Origin: Euryarchaeota archaeon UBA52
GTDB taxonomy: Archaea; Thermoplasmatota; Poseidoniia; Poseidoniales; Thalassarchaeaceae
Assembly: GCA_002505455.1 (NCBI GenBank)
Contig: DAVB01000005.1
Span: forward strand, 21,075-59,715
DNA: 38,641 nucleotides
Direction: 5' to 3'
Shown here: in pieces, positions 1 to 8,951 of the stretch
Numbering within the stretch: position 1 is the first letter of the stretch
How the letters are laid out: each line of letters begins with the position of its first letter
Translations under genes and position numbers: made by a program
The notes under the pieces: generated by a model
Told to the model about the DNA's origin: nothing
The model's database searches: none
The model's input: only the letters and a program-made list of their open reading frames with translations

Positions 1-50
1 AGGTCCCAGTGCGTAGTGCTTCGCAGGTTCGAATCCTGTCCCCTGCACCA
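1..50 (+). tRNA. tRNA 3' end (partial), probably tRNA-Leu or tRNA-Ser
   Basis: The T arm is visible at 23-39: a 5-nt stem GCAGG, loop TTCGAAT and return strand CCTGT, with one G-T pair. It is followed by the 3' acceptor strand CCCCTGC (40-46), discriminator A and an encoded CCA (48-50). The bases before the T stem (8-20) can form a short hairpin around a GTA loop using G-U pairs, and no anticodon loop with T33 fits a short variable region. That suggests a class II tRNA with a long variable arm. The anticodon lies outside the window, so the amino acid cannot be read. Confidence 0.75.
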
Positions 51-101
51 AATCATCCAGTTAATTCCAGCGAAAGCCGCCAACGGTTTGATGAAGTACC
101 T

Positions 102-2192
102 ATGGTATGGGATATCGTGGCGACCGACGACAAGGCCTCTCGACTAGATCTGAATAAGGATGGTCAGGTAGATTTCGGTGACGTTTCCCACATCATTACC
201 GAGGCCGAGAAAATACGACTTGACCGCGATCTTGACTCAATAAGAGAGAGAAGACTGGGGGACACGAGGTTCTTTCGCTGGGCCGTCGAGGATTACGTGC
301 TTCTTTTCGGAGTTGTTTTCGGCGGAATATTTGTGCTACTCATTACAGTTGCAAGCACTGGCATGATAGCCGGTGATTCGGTAACTATTGATCACACCTT
401 ATCCAGAACCCCCTTAGACACTGGAGGGGAATGCATGGATAAACAAGGCCAGATATGGCTGTCAGTTTTCGAAGATCACCATGATTTACGTGCGCGTTCT
501 TACAATGTTCCCGATGGCGACGTAGCAATGCGAGTTGCCTATCTGGATTCTAGCAATGCCTCCTCCGAAGAGTTACGGGAGGGTCTAGGTGATATTTCGA
601 TAACAATCGAAGGCGAGGATATCATGATTGGTGAGCAGTATGTACTAGTCTCTATTCACGAGATACCCTCTGATTCGCAGCGGGAAGGAAATCTATCGCA
701 GGTCATCGAGTCTTCTTCAGTAATTTTCTCACAGGAATTTCGAATTGAGGTGGAGCAAAAGAATCGTGGAGGATTATTCTCCAGCGGAGAGGTAATCGAC
801 ATCGATGTGGAAGAGACGGGACCTCGTGCCTGTATGACGCTCAAGAACCTCGGAGAATGGGGCTGGATATTGATGGCCGCCGAATGGGCTGGTGGGAGAG
901 AAACTGCCATGTTAACAGGAGGCAGTGGAGGGGTTCCTGCTTGGTGGATGGCGTTTGTATCTCTGGGTATGTCTATCGTTTTCCTATACATTCAGTATCC
1001 TTTAATGCACAAGATGTATCATCGTGAAGGAGAAGAAACACTCAATTCAAATCAAGTCAAGCGTCTTGTAACCAGAATTCTCGAACATTCTCAAGATGAG
1101 GCCTCAATTGAGATCGATTTCGAATACCTCCGTATGCAAGAGCGCCCCATATCGATCGATGTCTTCGTGCCTTACACACCAAATAATCAGAGCATTATGA
1201 CTTTGACCGATGTCCGCTCAATTCTGATGCGGGATCTATTATCCGAATTCGCCATATTTGGCGAAATGCGACCACTGCAGTTACGCGTTCAGTCTACTGG
1301 TTCAATCAACTCAGAAGAATCGATAATTATGGACTCAAGCCTGTCCTTAGAAGGATTCGACCCATCGGTCATAGATTCCGATTATAGGCCATTTTTCGAC
1401 TCCATCTCAATAGTGGGCATGATTGAAGACTCTGCGAGGCCGGTGATAGCCGAGTTACTGGATCAGTACGACTTAGCAGACGAAGGCACACTTGTATCCG
1501 CAGATAATCGGGCTGTTTATGTGAGGATGATTTACAGGCCATTGGTCAGATTCAGTTACTTCCTCTTCCCTAGAAACTTCATTGAAATTGAGGAGAGCCT
1601 ATCAGATCGACTTGAGAATGATCTCGCCGACCTCTTGGATGGTAGGAAAGTGATAGTCAGCGCCAGGAATCTGAGACGGACTCTCGCCGATCAAGCGGTT
1701 GCAGGACGCGTGGAGCAAGGCGGCACTAATTTCTCAGGGGAAGCACTCGTGGCCAAACAGCCGGGAATAACAGGAACACTACTCCAGACTGTCGGGGGGG
1801 ATATTCTTTCCAGCGTGGAATATGTGGCTCAGCGTAATAGAAAACGAATAGATAAGTACGGTTTCTGGGGCTTGATAGTGTTCGTATGGATCCCTTTCAT
1901 GGCGAGCGGGGTATTGGTCGGCGCCATGTTGGGACTCGTTGCCAGGATGCCATTCGAGCGAGTACTCTTTGCATGCACCCTGGGCGGAACCGCAGCATCC
2001 ATCACTTGGGCATACACCGCAAGGGGCATAATCGAGTTCATGGAGCGATATCAGGCAGAAGTACTCATTCCATTCTTGATAGCCTTGGCCTTCCTATTCA
2101 CATTCTTCCATTTGAGAAGAAATAAGAGAAAGAGGAGAGAGGAGCTCTTTAGGGAATCTATGGCATTTTTCAATCGAGTCTCTCTAAATTAA
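102..2192 (+). CDS. Membrane protein with N-terminal EF-hand and C-terminal Sm_multidrug_ex-like domain
   Basis: About 696 residues. The start at 102 (MVWDIV) is chosen because earlier in-frame codons run back into the tRNA. Residues 16-27 form a canonical EF-hand calcium loop, DLNKDGQVDFGD, with acidic or Asn ligands at loop positions 1, 3, 5, 9 and 12. A hydrophobic segment follows at about 63-90, then an extracytoplasmic region, then a second membrane segment at about 282-305. The middle is soluble and mostly charged. The C-terminal 110 residues contain at least three membrane helices (GFWGLIVFVWIPFMASG and following) that resemble the small multidrug export family (PF06695/COG2426); this match is from memory and tentative. 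No function can be assigned. It lies upstream of an ABC export system but is separated from it by 49 nt. Confidence 0.75.
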   Translation: MVWDIVATDDKASRLDLNKDGQVDFGDVSHIITEAEKIRLDRDLDSIRERRLGDTRFFRWAVEDYVLLFGVVFGGIFVLLITVASTGMIAGDSVTIDHTLSRTPLDTGGECMDKQGQIWLSVFEDHHDLRARSYNVPDGDVAMRVAYLDSSNASSEELREGLGDISITIEGEDIMIGEQYVLVSIHEIPSDSQREGNLSQVIESSSVIFSQEFRIEVEQKNRGGLFSSGEVIDIDVEETGPRACMTLKNLGEWGWILMAAEWAGGRETAMLTGGSGGVPAWWMAFVSLGMSIVFLYIQYPLMHKMYHREGEETLNSNQVKRLVTRILEHSQDEASIEIDFEYLRMQERPISIDVFVPYTPNNQSIMTLTDVRSILMRDLLSEFAIFGEMRPLQLRVQSTGSINSEESIIMDSSLSLEGFDPSVIDSDYRPFFDSISIVGMIEDSARPVIAELLDQYDLADEGTLVSADNRAVYVRMIYRPLVRFSYFLFPRNFIEIEESLSDRLENDLADLLDGRKVIVSARNLRRTLADQAVAGRVEQGGTNFSGEALVAKQPGITGTLLQTVGGDILSSVEYVAQRNRKRIDKYGFWGLIVFVWIPFMASGVLVGAMLGLVARMPFERVLFACTLGGTAASITWAYTARGIIEFMERYQAEVLIPFLIALAFLFTFFHLRRNKRKRREELFRESMAFFNRVSLN

Positions 2193-2241
2193 TTGCACCT
2201 TCCAGTACAAGAATAAATTACCCCCATCCACTCCGTCAATC

Positions 2242-3048
2242 ATGGCTTTAGTAAGGATAGAATCCCTTCAACGGCACTACGTCATGCCGTCAGGAACTGT
2301 GAAGGCTCTTGATGGAGTTAACCTGGAAATCGAGGAGGGCGAGAGAATAATTCTCCTCGGACCTTCCGGATCCGGGAAGTCCACTCTGCTCAATTGCCTA
2401 TCTGCATTGGATACACCCACAGGAGGATCTTACGAATTCGCGGGTAAGGAGGTGCCAAGAGCCAGGATATTGGGACCTAGGCTATGGGAAAAAATATCCT
2501 CCATTCCGTGGAACCCCCTCACTCTACTGCCTCCGCTTCGATTTTTGTTTTATCCTATCGATTATTTCACCCATTCTAGACCAGAGGCGAAGGCAAGTGA
2601 ACAGATGACGCGGTTCAGGAGGGACAATATTGGATATGTATTCCAATTCTTCAATCTATTACAAGATTTGACCGTTCTTGAGAATATCTTACTTATTCAA
2701 GAGTTGGCCGGGGGAAGGAACGAGGAGCGAGCACGCAACCTCCTCAAGATAGTCGGACTAGAGGCCGAAGTAGACAGATTTCCTGCGGAGATCAGTGGGG
2801 GTCAACAACAGAGGGTCGCAATCGCTCGCAGCCTCGCCAAAAGTCCAAGGCTATTGCTCGGAGATGAGTTAACAGGAAATCTAGATTCAAAGACTTCATC
2901 GATTGTCATGGAAGTTTTGGTCAAAGCATGTGAATCGGAAGGAATAACATGCGTTCTGGTCACTCATGATGAATCACTAATCGAATTCGCTACAAGGGTG
3001 GTTAGGATCGACAGTGGAAAAATAATCTCTGACGAGATTGTTCAATGA
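2242..3048 (+). CDS. ABC transporter ATP-binding protein, LolD/MacB type
   Basis: 268 residues. Walker A is GPSGSGKST (40-48), the Q-loop glutamine is about 135, the signature is ISGGQQQR (184-191), the D-loop is NLD (213-215) and the switch His is in VTHD (about 243). The sequence belongs to the LolD/MacB/FtsE group that powers FtsX-like permeases, and the next gene is such a permease, overlapping it by 11 nt. Two oddities: about 45 extra residues between the RecA-like core and the Q-loop (roughly 73-127, with a Trp/Pro/Phe-rich stretch), and a Walker B read as LLLGDELTGNLD where ADEPTGNLD is usual. The catalytic Glu remains, so activity is expected. The substrate may be a lipoprotein, lipid or peptide; the sequence does not say. 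Confidence 0.93.
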   Translation: MALVRIESLQRHYVMPSGTVKALDGVNLEIEEGERIILLGPSGSGKSTLLNCLSALDTPTGGSYEFAGKEVPRARILGPRLWEKISSIPWNPLTLLPPLRFLFYPIDYFTHSRPEAKASEQMTRFRRDNIGYVFQFFNLLQDLTVLENILLIQELAGGRNEERARNLLKIVGLEAEVDRFPAEISGGQQQRVAIARSLAKSPRLLLGDELTGNLDSKTSSIVMEVLVKACESEGITCVLVTHDESLIEFATRVVRIDSGKIISDEIVQ

Positions 3049-5506
3049 GGTGAGACTCTTGTTCGGATTACTAACAAAGCGATTGGCACGAAGTCTGTGG
3101 CGTACAAAGATACGACTTTTCGCAGTAGTAATCATGGTGGTGGTTGGAGTTTTCGCAGGTATTTCTTTTGCAGCGTATGCCCATACCACCTCGAGCATGT
3201 ACGAAGATATCTACGCAGATACGGACAATGGCGTGAACCTTGCAGACATTTGGGTAGAAAATCCTGGCTCGATATGGGATGGAAGTTACGCCGACTCAAT
3301 TTGCGATGAAATTAGTAATCAATGGCCCAATTCAGATTTGACACTGAATGAATGCGAGCCTCGTCTGAAATTAGACGGCGTCATGTTTCACATTAGCAAC
3401 GACGGCAACGAATCCATCGTTCCTGCAGTTTGGCATGGAATTGATGAAGGACAAGTCGACAGAGTTTGGTTCCCCAAACATGACTGTTGCTCTGGGGCGA
3501 TGCCTAGTGCAGATGATGAGATCGTCGTGGATGTGAGGGTAGCTGAAGGGATGGATGTCCGAATCGGCGACAGCATCACAATAGGGGCTGGATCCGGAAG
3601 TATGGATTACAGTGTTGTTGGAATAGGATACCATCCGAGCCACCTATACTACGCTCAGAGTGGATCATTATTCCCTGCGGATCCAGGAACATTCGCCACC
3701 GGATATTTGTCGGCAGAGGGTCTTGAGAAATTAGCGAATCTCAGTTCCGGTTCAGCAAATCTCCTCCTCATCGATATAGCCGGAACCCCGGAATACGACT
3801 TACAGTCGACCGATGATATCGAAGGCGAAGAAGTCACCTTAGTTATGGCTGAAATCGACTCTATTCTGCAAGAAACTCACGACTCCCCCTCCCTGGTATA
3901 CAGCCGCTCTGGAGTCGAATCAGTAGAATTTCTTCGTGCCGATGCTGAAAGTGCAATGGAGATTTATGTGCCAGTTACTGCAATGATTGCGATGGTCGCC
4001 GGCATAACCATCTTCTTGAGTCTTCAGAGGCTTGTACAATCCCAGGCTAGGGAAATTGCAATACTGAGGACTCTTGGGATTCCAAGAAAAACCATAATTC
4101 CGGGATATATCCTGATGCCGATAATAATCGGCTTAGTGGGCTGTCTTTTTGGGGCGATATTCGGAATATTATTCGGCGCTCCGTCTATGCTAGGTCTGTA
4201 CGAAGAAATAATCGGAATACCCATTATCGAATCTGCAGACATCAATCCCATTATCCTGCAAATATCTGGAATCGCCATGTTACTGGTCCTGTTTTCTGGT
4301 ATTCTTCCAGCCCTGCAAGCTTCCAGACTGCAACCTCTAGAAATCATGCGGGGACAACATCAGATTAGACTGTCATCCAGAATGCTACAGAAGTTGACTT
4401 CCAGATTCCCTTCCACCGTGGGCCTGACAATCAGATCCAGCATAAGAAAACCAACTAGACTAGTCTTCACGTTCTTTGCTGTTGGTATGTCAATGCTAAT
4501 TTTTGGAAGTATGACGCTGATGATGGGCACCATGGAAGATGCGATAGTCGGTAATGTTGAGGATAATCAAAACTGGGATGCTGAAGTTGTAGTCCCGGCC
4601 GGAGGCGAGGCAGCAGTTAGTGAGTGGGCTGATGAGAGGGGCGCTAATTACGAGTGGAAGCTAGCGTTCCCAGCTAATCCGGAGGGGGATACGAGGTATC
4701 TATTGACCAATGGATTAGATTCAATATCAACCAATGACAATTCTATGATAGTTCTAAATCTCAAAGAAGGATCCCTTCCTGTGCCTAACTCTGAGATTAC
4801 TCAGGTGCTAGTTGATGAGGGATTGCAGCACTTTCTGGATTGGCAAATCGGCCAAACTCAGACAATTATGTTCGGCTCAACTTCGATGAATATCGAGATA
4901 ACCGGAATCACACAAGGAGAAGTATCTCGGACCGTATATCTCCATCGAGAGGACCTAGTGCCCGTGGTAGGGATAGAGGCGACATCTGTTTTGATTGAAC
5001 TTCCACAGGGGGTGGAAGTGGACAGCGAATTGGGCGAGGTTTCACTCGGAGTAACTCAAAAAGAGGACTTAGTCTCAACTTTTGAGTCTCTTTTAGAACA
5101 GCAGCAGGCAGTTTTCGGCTCTATCCTGGCGCTTGGCATCATCATCGCTATCGTTGTTTTATTCAACACGCTAATCATGAATCTCGCAGAACGAGACTTG
5201 GAAATTGCGACACTGCGGGTACTCGGTGCTCCAATCAACAAGATTGGGGGGATGCTGCTGGGCGAACATATCGCCATCGGCCTGATAGGCGGCATCCTGG
5301 CCACAGGATTCACAATTATCGGTACTCAAGCCTTAGTTTCCACATTCGTACAGTGGGCCTTCTATCTGACCGTAAGTATTGATTTCATGACCGTAGCACA
5401 ACTAGTGAGTATCATTTTATTCATCTCGGTAATGCTCACTCCCTTTGGTATGTGGCGAATCAGTAGGTTAGATCTCGTCGAGAAAGTCAAAGACCTATCT
5501 CAGTGA
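3038..5506 (+). CDS. FtsX-like ABC permease, duplicated (MacB/LolC family)
   Basis: 822 residues with two tandem FtsX modules. The first has an N-terminal helix (about 25-48), a large extracellular region (about 50-300) and three helices (about 308-435). The second has a helix at about 480-500, an extracellular region and three C-terminal helices (about 690-810). Each module carries the coupling-helix motif after its first C-terminal helix: EIAILRTLGIPRKTI and EIATLRVLGAPINKI. The start overlaps the ATPase gene by 11 nt, so the two are almost certainly one transporter. The length and duplication fit two-module permeases that work with a LolD-like ATPase. No periplasmic adaptor gene lies nearby, as expected for an archaeon with one membrane. 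Confidence 0.92.
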   Translation: MFNEVRLLFGLLTKRLARSLWRTKIRLFAVVIMVVVGVFAGISFAAYAHTTSSMYEDIYADTDNGVNLADIWVENPGSIWDGSYADSICDEISNQWPNSDLTLNECEPRLKLDGVMFHISNDGNESIVPAVWHGIDEGQVDRVWFPKHDCCSGAMPSADDEIVVDVRVAEGMDVRIGDSITIGAGSGSMDYSVVGIGYHPSHLYYAQSGSLFPADPGTFATGYLSAEGLEKLANLSSGSANLLLIDIAGTPEYDLQSTDDIEGEEVTLVMAEIDSILQETHDSPSLVYSRSGVESVEFLRADAESAMEIYVPVTAMIAMVAGITIFLSLQRLVQSQAREIAILRTLGIPRKTIIPGYILMPIIIGLVGCLFGAIFGILFGAPSMLGLYEEIIGIPIIESADINPIILQISGIAMLLVLFSGILPALQASRLQPLEIMRGQHQIRLSSRMLQKLTSRFPSTVGLTIRSSIRKPTRLVFTFFAVGMSMLIFGSMTLMMGTMEDAIVGNVEDNQNWDAEVVVPAGGEAAVSEWADERGANYEWKLAFPANPEGDTRYLLTNGLDSISTNDNSMIVLNLKEGSLPVPNSEITQVLVDEGLQHFLDWQIGQTQTIMFGSTSMNIEITGITQGEVSRTVYLHREDLVPVVGIEATSVLIELPQGVEVDSELGEVSLGVTQKEDLVSTFESLLEQQQAVFGSILALGIIIAIVVLFNTLIMNLAERDLEIATLRVLGAPINKIGGMLLGEHIAIGLIGGILATGFTIIGTQALVSTFVQWAFYLTVSIDFMTVAQLVSIILFISVMLTPFGMWRISRLDLVEKVKDLSQ

Positions 5507-5516
5507 GACCATCTCT

Positions 5517-6302
5517 ATGCGGGTCGTCACATGGAACCTGAATGGCATCCGAGCCGCTCATAGAAAGGGGCTTGATGATTTCATTAAGAAAATCGATGCG
5601 GACATCATGCTATTCCAAGAGGTGAGGGCGCTGCCTGAACAGATGCCAAAGGAATGGTCCAAGCCAGAGGGATATGAGTTAATCTGGCATCCAGCGGATA
5701 AGAAGGGGTATTCCGGAGTCATGTCGTGCTCAAGAATCGGAATGAAAGAGATTGAAAGGGGAATTGATACTAATCTAGATGAGACTAGAGATCCGGAGGG
5801 GAGGGTCCTGGTTACAAGGCATGGCACTCTAACCTGCATCAATATGTATCTCCCAAACGGCTCTGCAAGGCAAGAGCGCCAGGACTACAAAGATCAATGG
5901 CTCGAAGATATGCTCGATTGGAGTAGGAAATTCGTCGAATCAAAGGAACCTGCTCTACTTTGTGGAGATTTGAACATAGCTCACACTGAGAACGATATAT
6001 GGGATCCAAAAGGAAACAAGAGGACGTCCGGATTTCTGGATCATGAGAGGCGATGGTTCGACAGACTGATCGATATTGGTTGGGAAGATTTACTCAGGAA
6101 TCATTTGGGCCCCATAAAGGGCCCTTATTCGTGGTGGTCTAACAGGGGCCGGGCCAGGGAGCTAGATAGAGGGTGGAGAATAGATTACGTTCTCGCCAAT
6201 CCTGCAGCCTCTGAAATCTTTATCTCGGCGGATATAATACGGGAAGGCGGACTTACAGTTTCAGACCATGCACCAGTAGTTGCAGATTTTGCAGGCGAAT
6301 AG
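5517..6302 (+). CDS. xthA: Exodeoxyribonuclease III / AP endonuclease
   Basis: 261 residues, the usual length for ExoIII. Active-site elements are visible in order: WNLNG near the N-terminus, metal-binding Glu35 in FQEVRA, GYSGV, the NMYLPNG strand, CGDLNIAH with the catalytic Asp and Asn, YSWWSNRG, and the C-terminal SDHAPV with the catalytic His. The enzyme cuts DNA 5' to abasic sites and trims 3' ends during base excision repair in the cytoplasm. It begins 10 nt after the permease gene and may be co-transcribed with it, although the functions are unrelated. Confidence 0.96.
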   Translation: MRVVTWNLNGIRAAHRKGLDDFIKKIDADIMLFQEVRALPEQMPKEWSKPEGYELIWHPADKKGYSGVMSCSRIGMKEIERGIDTNLDETRDPEGRVLVTRHGTLTCINMYLPNGSARQERQDYKDQWLEDMLDWSRKFVESKEPALLCGDLNIAHTENDIWDPKGNKRTSGFLDHERRWFDRLIDIGWEDLLRNHLGPIKGPYSWWSNRGRARELDRGWRIDYVLANPAASEIFISADIIREGGLTVSDHAPVVADFAGE

Positions 6303-6338
6303 CAGAGATTCAAACGCATCGACCTGTTAGTTCACCAT

Positions 6339-7133
6339 ATGGCAGATGACGTCAACGACGTTCTCTCATCGTTGTTGCCGGGTGGCAAGGGCGTATGGAT
6401 ACCCATGGATCACGGCTTGAGCTCGTATCCTTTGGAAGGACTCAATGATATCGACTCAACCGTGGATGATTGCATATCTGCAGGTGCCGATGCAATCGTG
6501 CTCCAGAAAGGAGTACTATCACACCAACTATCGAGGACAAAATGGGAAAATTTCGTAATGCACGTATCAGCATCTACGATACACGGAGGGGAAAATGCGG
6601 ATAGAAAGGTGATCGTTGGAACCGCAAAGGAGGCCCACAAGAGAGGTGCAAGCGCCCTTTCCTGTCAGATCAATCTCGGAGATAGCAGGGAATATGAGAT
6701 GATAGAATCTGTAGGCGCCCTTACCGCTTCTGCATTGAAATATACATTTCCGGTTTTAGGAATGGTATACCCAAGAGGCCCAAATCTGGTGCTAAGTAAT
6801 ACGGATGCGACCAAAGGTGCCGCACACGCAGCCCGTGTTGCGTGGGAATTGGGGTGTCACGTGGCCAAGGTGCCATGGACGGGGGACAGCGAGTCCTTCG
6901 CAGAGGTCTGCTCCGCAGTCCCCATTCCAGTATTAATTGCTGGTGGCCCAAGCGGCAAGCCTTTCATTCAAACACTCGAAATTGTAGAAAGTGCGATGTC
7001 ATCAGGAGCTTCTGGAGTATGCATGGGCCGGCAGGTCTTTGGTTCAACCAATCGAATTGCTCGGATTAGGGCCCTCAGAGCAATTGTGCATGAAGGCGCA
7101 AGCACCGATCAGGCAGCCACATTTCTGGAGTGA
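6339..7133 (+). CDS. aroA': 2-amino-3,7-dideoxy-D-threo-hept-6-ulosonate (ADH) synthase
   Basis: 264 residues, a class I aldolase of the archaeal FBA/ADH synthase family. Visible motifs are PMDHGLSS (catalytic Asp), YPRG (catalytic Tyr), the Schiff-base Lys in HVAKVPWTGD, and the phosphate-binding AGGPSG and GVCMGRQVF near the C-terminus. ADH synthase makes the first intermediate of the archaeal route to 3-dehydroquinate from a deoxyhexosulose phosphate and aspartate semialdehyde. A true fructose-bisphosphate aldolase is the alternative. The next gene, 7 nt downstream, is the partner enzyme dehydroquinate synthase II, which strongly favours ADH synthase. Confidence 0.92.
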   Translation: MADDVNDVLSSLLPGGKGVWIPMDHGLSSYPLEGLNDIDSTVDDCISAGADAIVLQKGVLSHQLSRTKWENFVMHVSASTIHGGENADRKVIVGTAKEAHKRGASALSCQINLGDSREYEMIESVGALTASALKYTFPVLGMVYPRGPNLVLSNTDATKGAAHAARVAWELGCHVAKVPWTGDSESFAEVCSAVPIPVLIAGGPSGKPFIQTLEIVESAMSSGASGVCMGRQVFGSTNRIARIRALRAIVHEGASTDQAATFLE

Positions 7134-7140
7134 ATGACTC

Positions 7141-8097
7141 ATGGATCTGTGGCTGGACATCACAACCGCCGGATCTGTAGAGGAAAACAACTCAGAATTC
7201 CGAGATCAGTTCGATAGGCTATGGAGTGGCTCCTCAAGTGACGTGGCAGTTGTGCATATCGACGATTTCGGAGGCCAAGAAGAAGCAAAGTCGTTGATTG
7301 GAATGGTCGATTGGATACTTGTTCGTTGTTCTGATTGGACAATGATACCGTTGGAGAACATCATTGCTGCAGCATCTGGATCAGGAACTAAGGTCGCAGC
7401 TTCGATTTCAAAGGAAATCGATCTCAATGGCGCGGCCTTTGCGCTACAACACGGAGTTGATGCAATAGTAGTGCCATTTGAACCAGGAATTATTCATGCT
7501 GCGAAGAAAATTACCGGAGAGAAAGCATCGCAATATGCGGAATCTCCCTATACTGGTGCAAGTCTCACATTTGCAGACGTCAAATCAATACAATCCGGTG
7601 GAGTCGGAGAACGAGTTTGTGTAGATTTGACTGAAAGACTCGATTTGGAGGAAGGTATGCTGATTGGATCATCGGCCAATGCATTGGCCATGATACACGG
7701 GGAGACCATTCCCTCTGAGTACGTCCCAACACGTCCGTTTAGAGTGAATGCTGGTGCTGTGCACGCATACTGTTTGATGGCCGACGGCTCTACCAAATAT
7801 CTTAGTGAACTTGAAGCAGGACACGAGGTGGCTGTGGTAAATTCGGAAGGAAAATTGCGCCCTGCTACAATCGGGCGTCTCAAAATCGAGAGAAGACCAT
7901 TCCTGCTAATTCACTTCTCATCGGGACACGATGTTGGCCAGGTACTTGTTCAGCAGGCAGAGACAGTCCGTCTAATCAAACCAGATGGCCACGTAAGTGT
8001 AACTTCGCTAAAGACGGGTGACAAGATACTCATTCGAGTCGACTCAGGCATGCGTCACGTGGGCCGAGAGTTAGCGGGGGAGATGAATGAAAGATGA
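7141..8097 (+). CDS. aroB': 3-dehydroquinate synthase II
   Basis: 318 residues. It belongs to the archaeal dehydroquinate synthase II family (MJ1249 type), which oxidatively deaminates and cyclises ADH to 3-dehydroquinate and replaces bacterial AroB. Conserved pieces are the N-terminal LWLDIT strand, RPFRVNAGAVHAY (about 198-210), YLSELEAGHEV and the C-terminal beta domain. The usual C-terminal ERRGRHFG-like element is degenerate here (SGMRHVGREL). It starts 7 nt after ADH synthase and its stop overlaps the next start as ATGA, so translation is probably coupled. Confidence 0.93.
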   Translation: MDLWLDITTAGSVEENNSEFRDQFDRLWSGSSSDVAVVHIDDFGGQEEAKSLIGMVDWILVRCSDWTMIPLENIIAAASGSGTKVAASISKEIDLNGAAFALQHGVDAIVVPFEPGIIHAAKKITGEKASQYAESPYTGASLTFADVKSIQSGGVGERVCVDLTERLDLEEGMLIGSSANALAMIHGETIPSEYVPTRPFRVNAGAVHAYCLMADGSTKYLSELEAGHEVAVVNSEGKLRPATIGRLKIERRPFLLIHFSSGHDVGQVLVQQAETVRLIKPDGHVSVTSLKTGDKILIRVDSGMRHVGRELAGEMNER

Positions 8098-8951
8098 ACT
8101 CTGAAGACTCTACACACGCTCATGGAGGCATTAGTATCCTCCATTCGGCTGGTTGCGGCTGGGGTTGCACAATCCCTCTGGAATTAACCTGCGAGGCAAT
8201 TTTAACAAATTCATGGCCCAATATCGGTCAAGACCCGCATATGTTGATGGCACAATTACGCCCCTCTCTTTTGGACGTAATCGGACACGATGTCGGCGAC
8301 TCGTTTTTCTTCGGGATAAGGAGCGATATACCTTCATCTATGGGGCTGAAGTCCTCATCAGCTGCTTCAGTCAGCGCAGTCCGCCTCGCGGCAATAGCGC
8401 ACGACATACCTCTTTCAAATTCGGAGATTGTCCAAGTAGCAACCCAAATGCAACTTCGTGCAGGATGTTCCATAACGGGGTCATTCGATGATACGTGGTC
8501 GGCATTGGGCAAGATAGCGGCAGTCATCCGTACTGACTCTTCAAATCCATCTGAGCCAGTCGCCTCGATTGATATTGAACCGAGCCTATGCACATTACTA
8601 CTTAGAGGAACAAGGAAATCTATTCCTGAAAGGCTGAATTTCTATAAAAATAAGTCAAAATTCGAGACTGCCAGGGACTACCTCATGTCTGGAGATATAC
8701 GAAGTGCAATGAGGGAAAATGCAGATGCAGTAGCATTGTCAACGGACGACGTACGGGCATCTGAGATTATTGATAAGCTGTTTTCATTGGATTACACTGC
8801 CAACATATCAGGTTCAGGGCCTGCTATAGCCGTGTTACACAACCAAGATCAGTCGAGCCATCTTTCTGAGGTTCTAGATGCCCACGGTCCAACAATCACT
8901 ACGAAAATTGCCCATGATCCCCGCCAAATGGAGGGATTGCAGTGGGCATGA
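8094..8951 (+). CDS. Shikimate kinase, archaeal GHMP type
   Basis: 285 residues, the archaeal shikimate kinase of the GHMP kinase superfamily (COG1685), unrelated to bacterial AroK. The N-terminal segment ends in GWGCTIPLEL. The glycine/serine-rich phosphate loop is PSSMGLKSSSAAS (about 82-94). The C-terminal GHMP motif ISGSGPAIAVL is near residue 242. It phosphorylates shikimate at O3. The gene overlaps its upstream partner by 4 nt (ATGA) and the chorismate synthase start by 4 nt, so the shikimate block is tightly coupled. Confidence 0.92.
   Translation: MNSEDSTHAHGGISILHSAGCGWGCTIPLELTCEAILTNSWPNIGQDPHMLMAQLRPSLLDVIGHDVGDSFFFGIRSDIPSSMGLKSSSAASVSAVRLAAIAHDIPLSNSEIVQVATQMQLRAGCSITGSFDDTWSALGKIAAVIRTDSSNPSEPVASIDIEPSLCTLLLRGTRKSIPERLNFYKNKSKFETARDYLMSGDIRSAMRENADAVALSTDDVRASEIIDKLFSLDYTANISGSGPAIAVLHNQDQSSHLSEVLDAHGPTITTKIAHDPRQMEGLQWA

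Noticed and set aside
1..102. Coding start for the first protein within the tRNA at position 9
   Set aside because: It would translate the tRNA 3' end; the ATG at 102 begins just before the EF-hand region.
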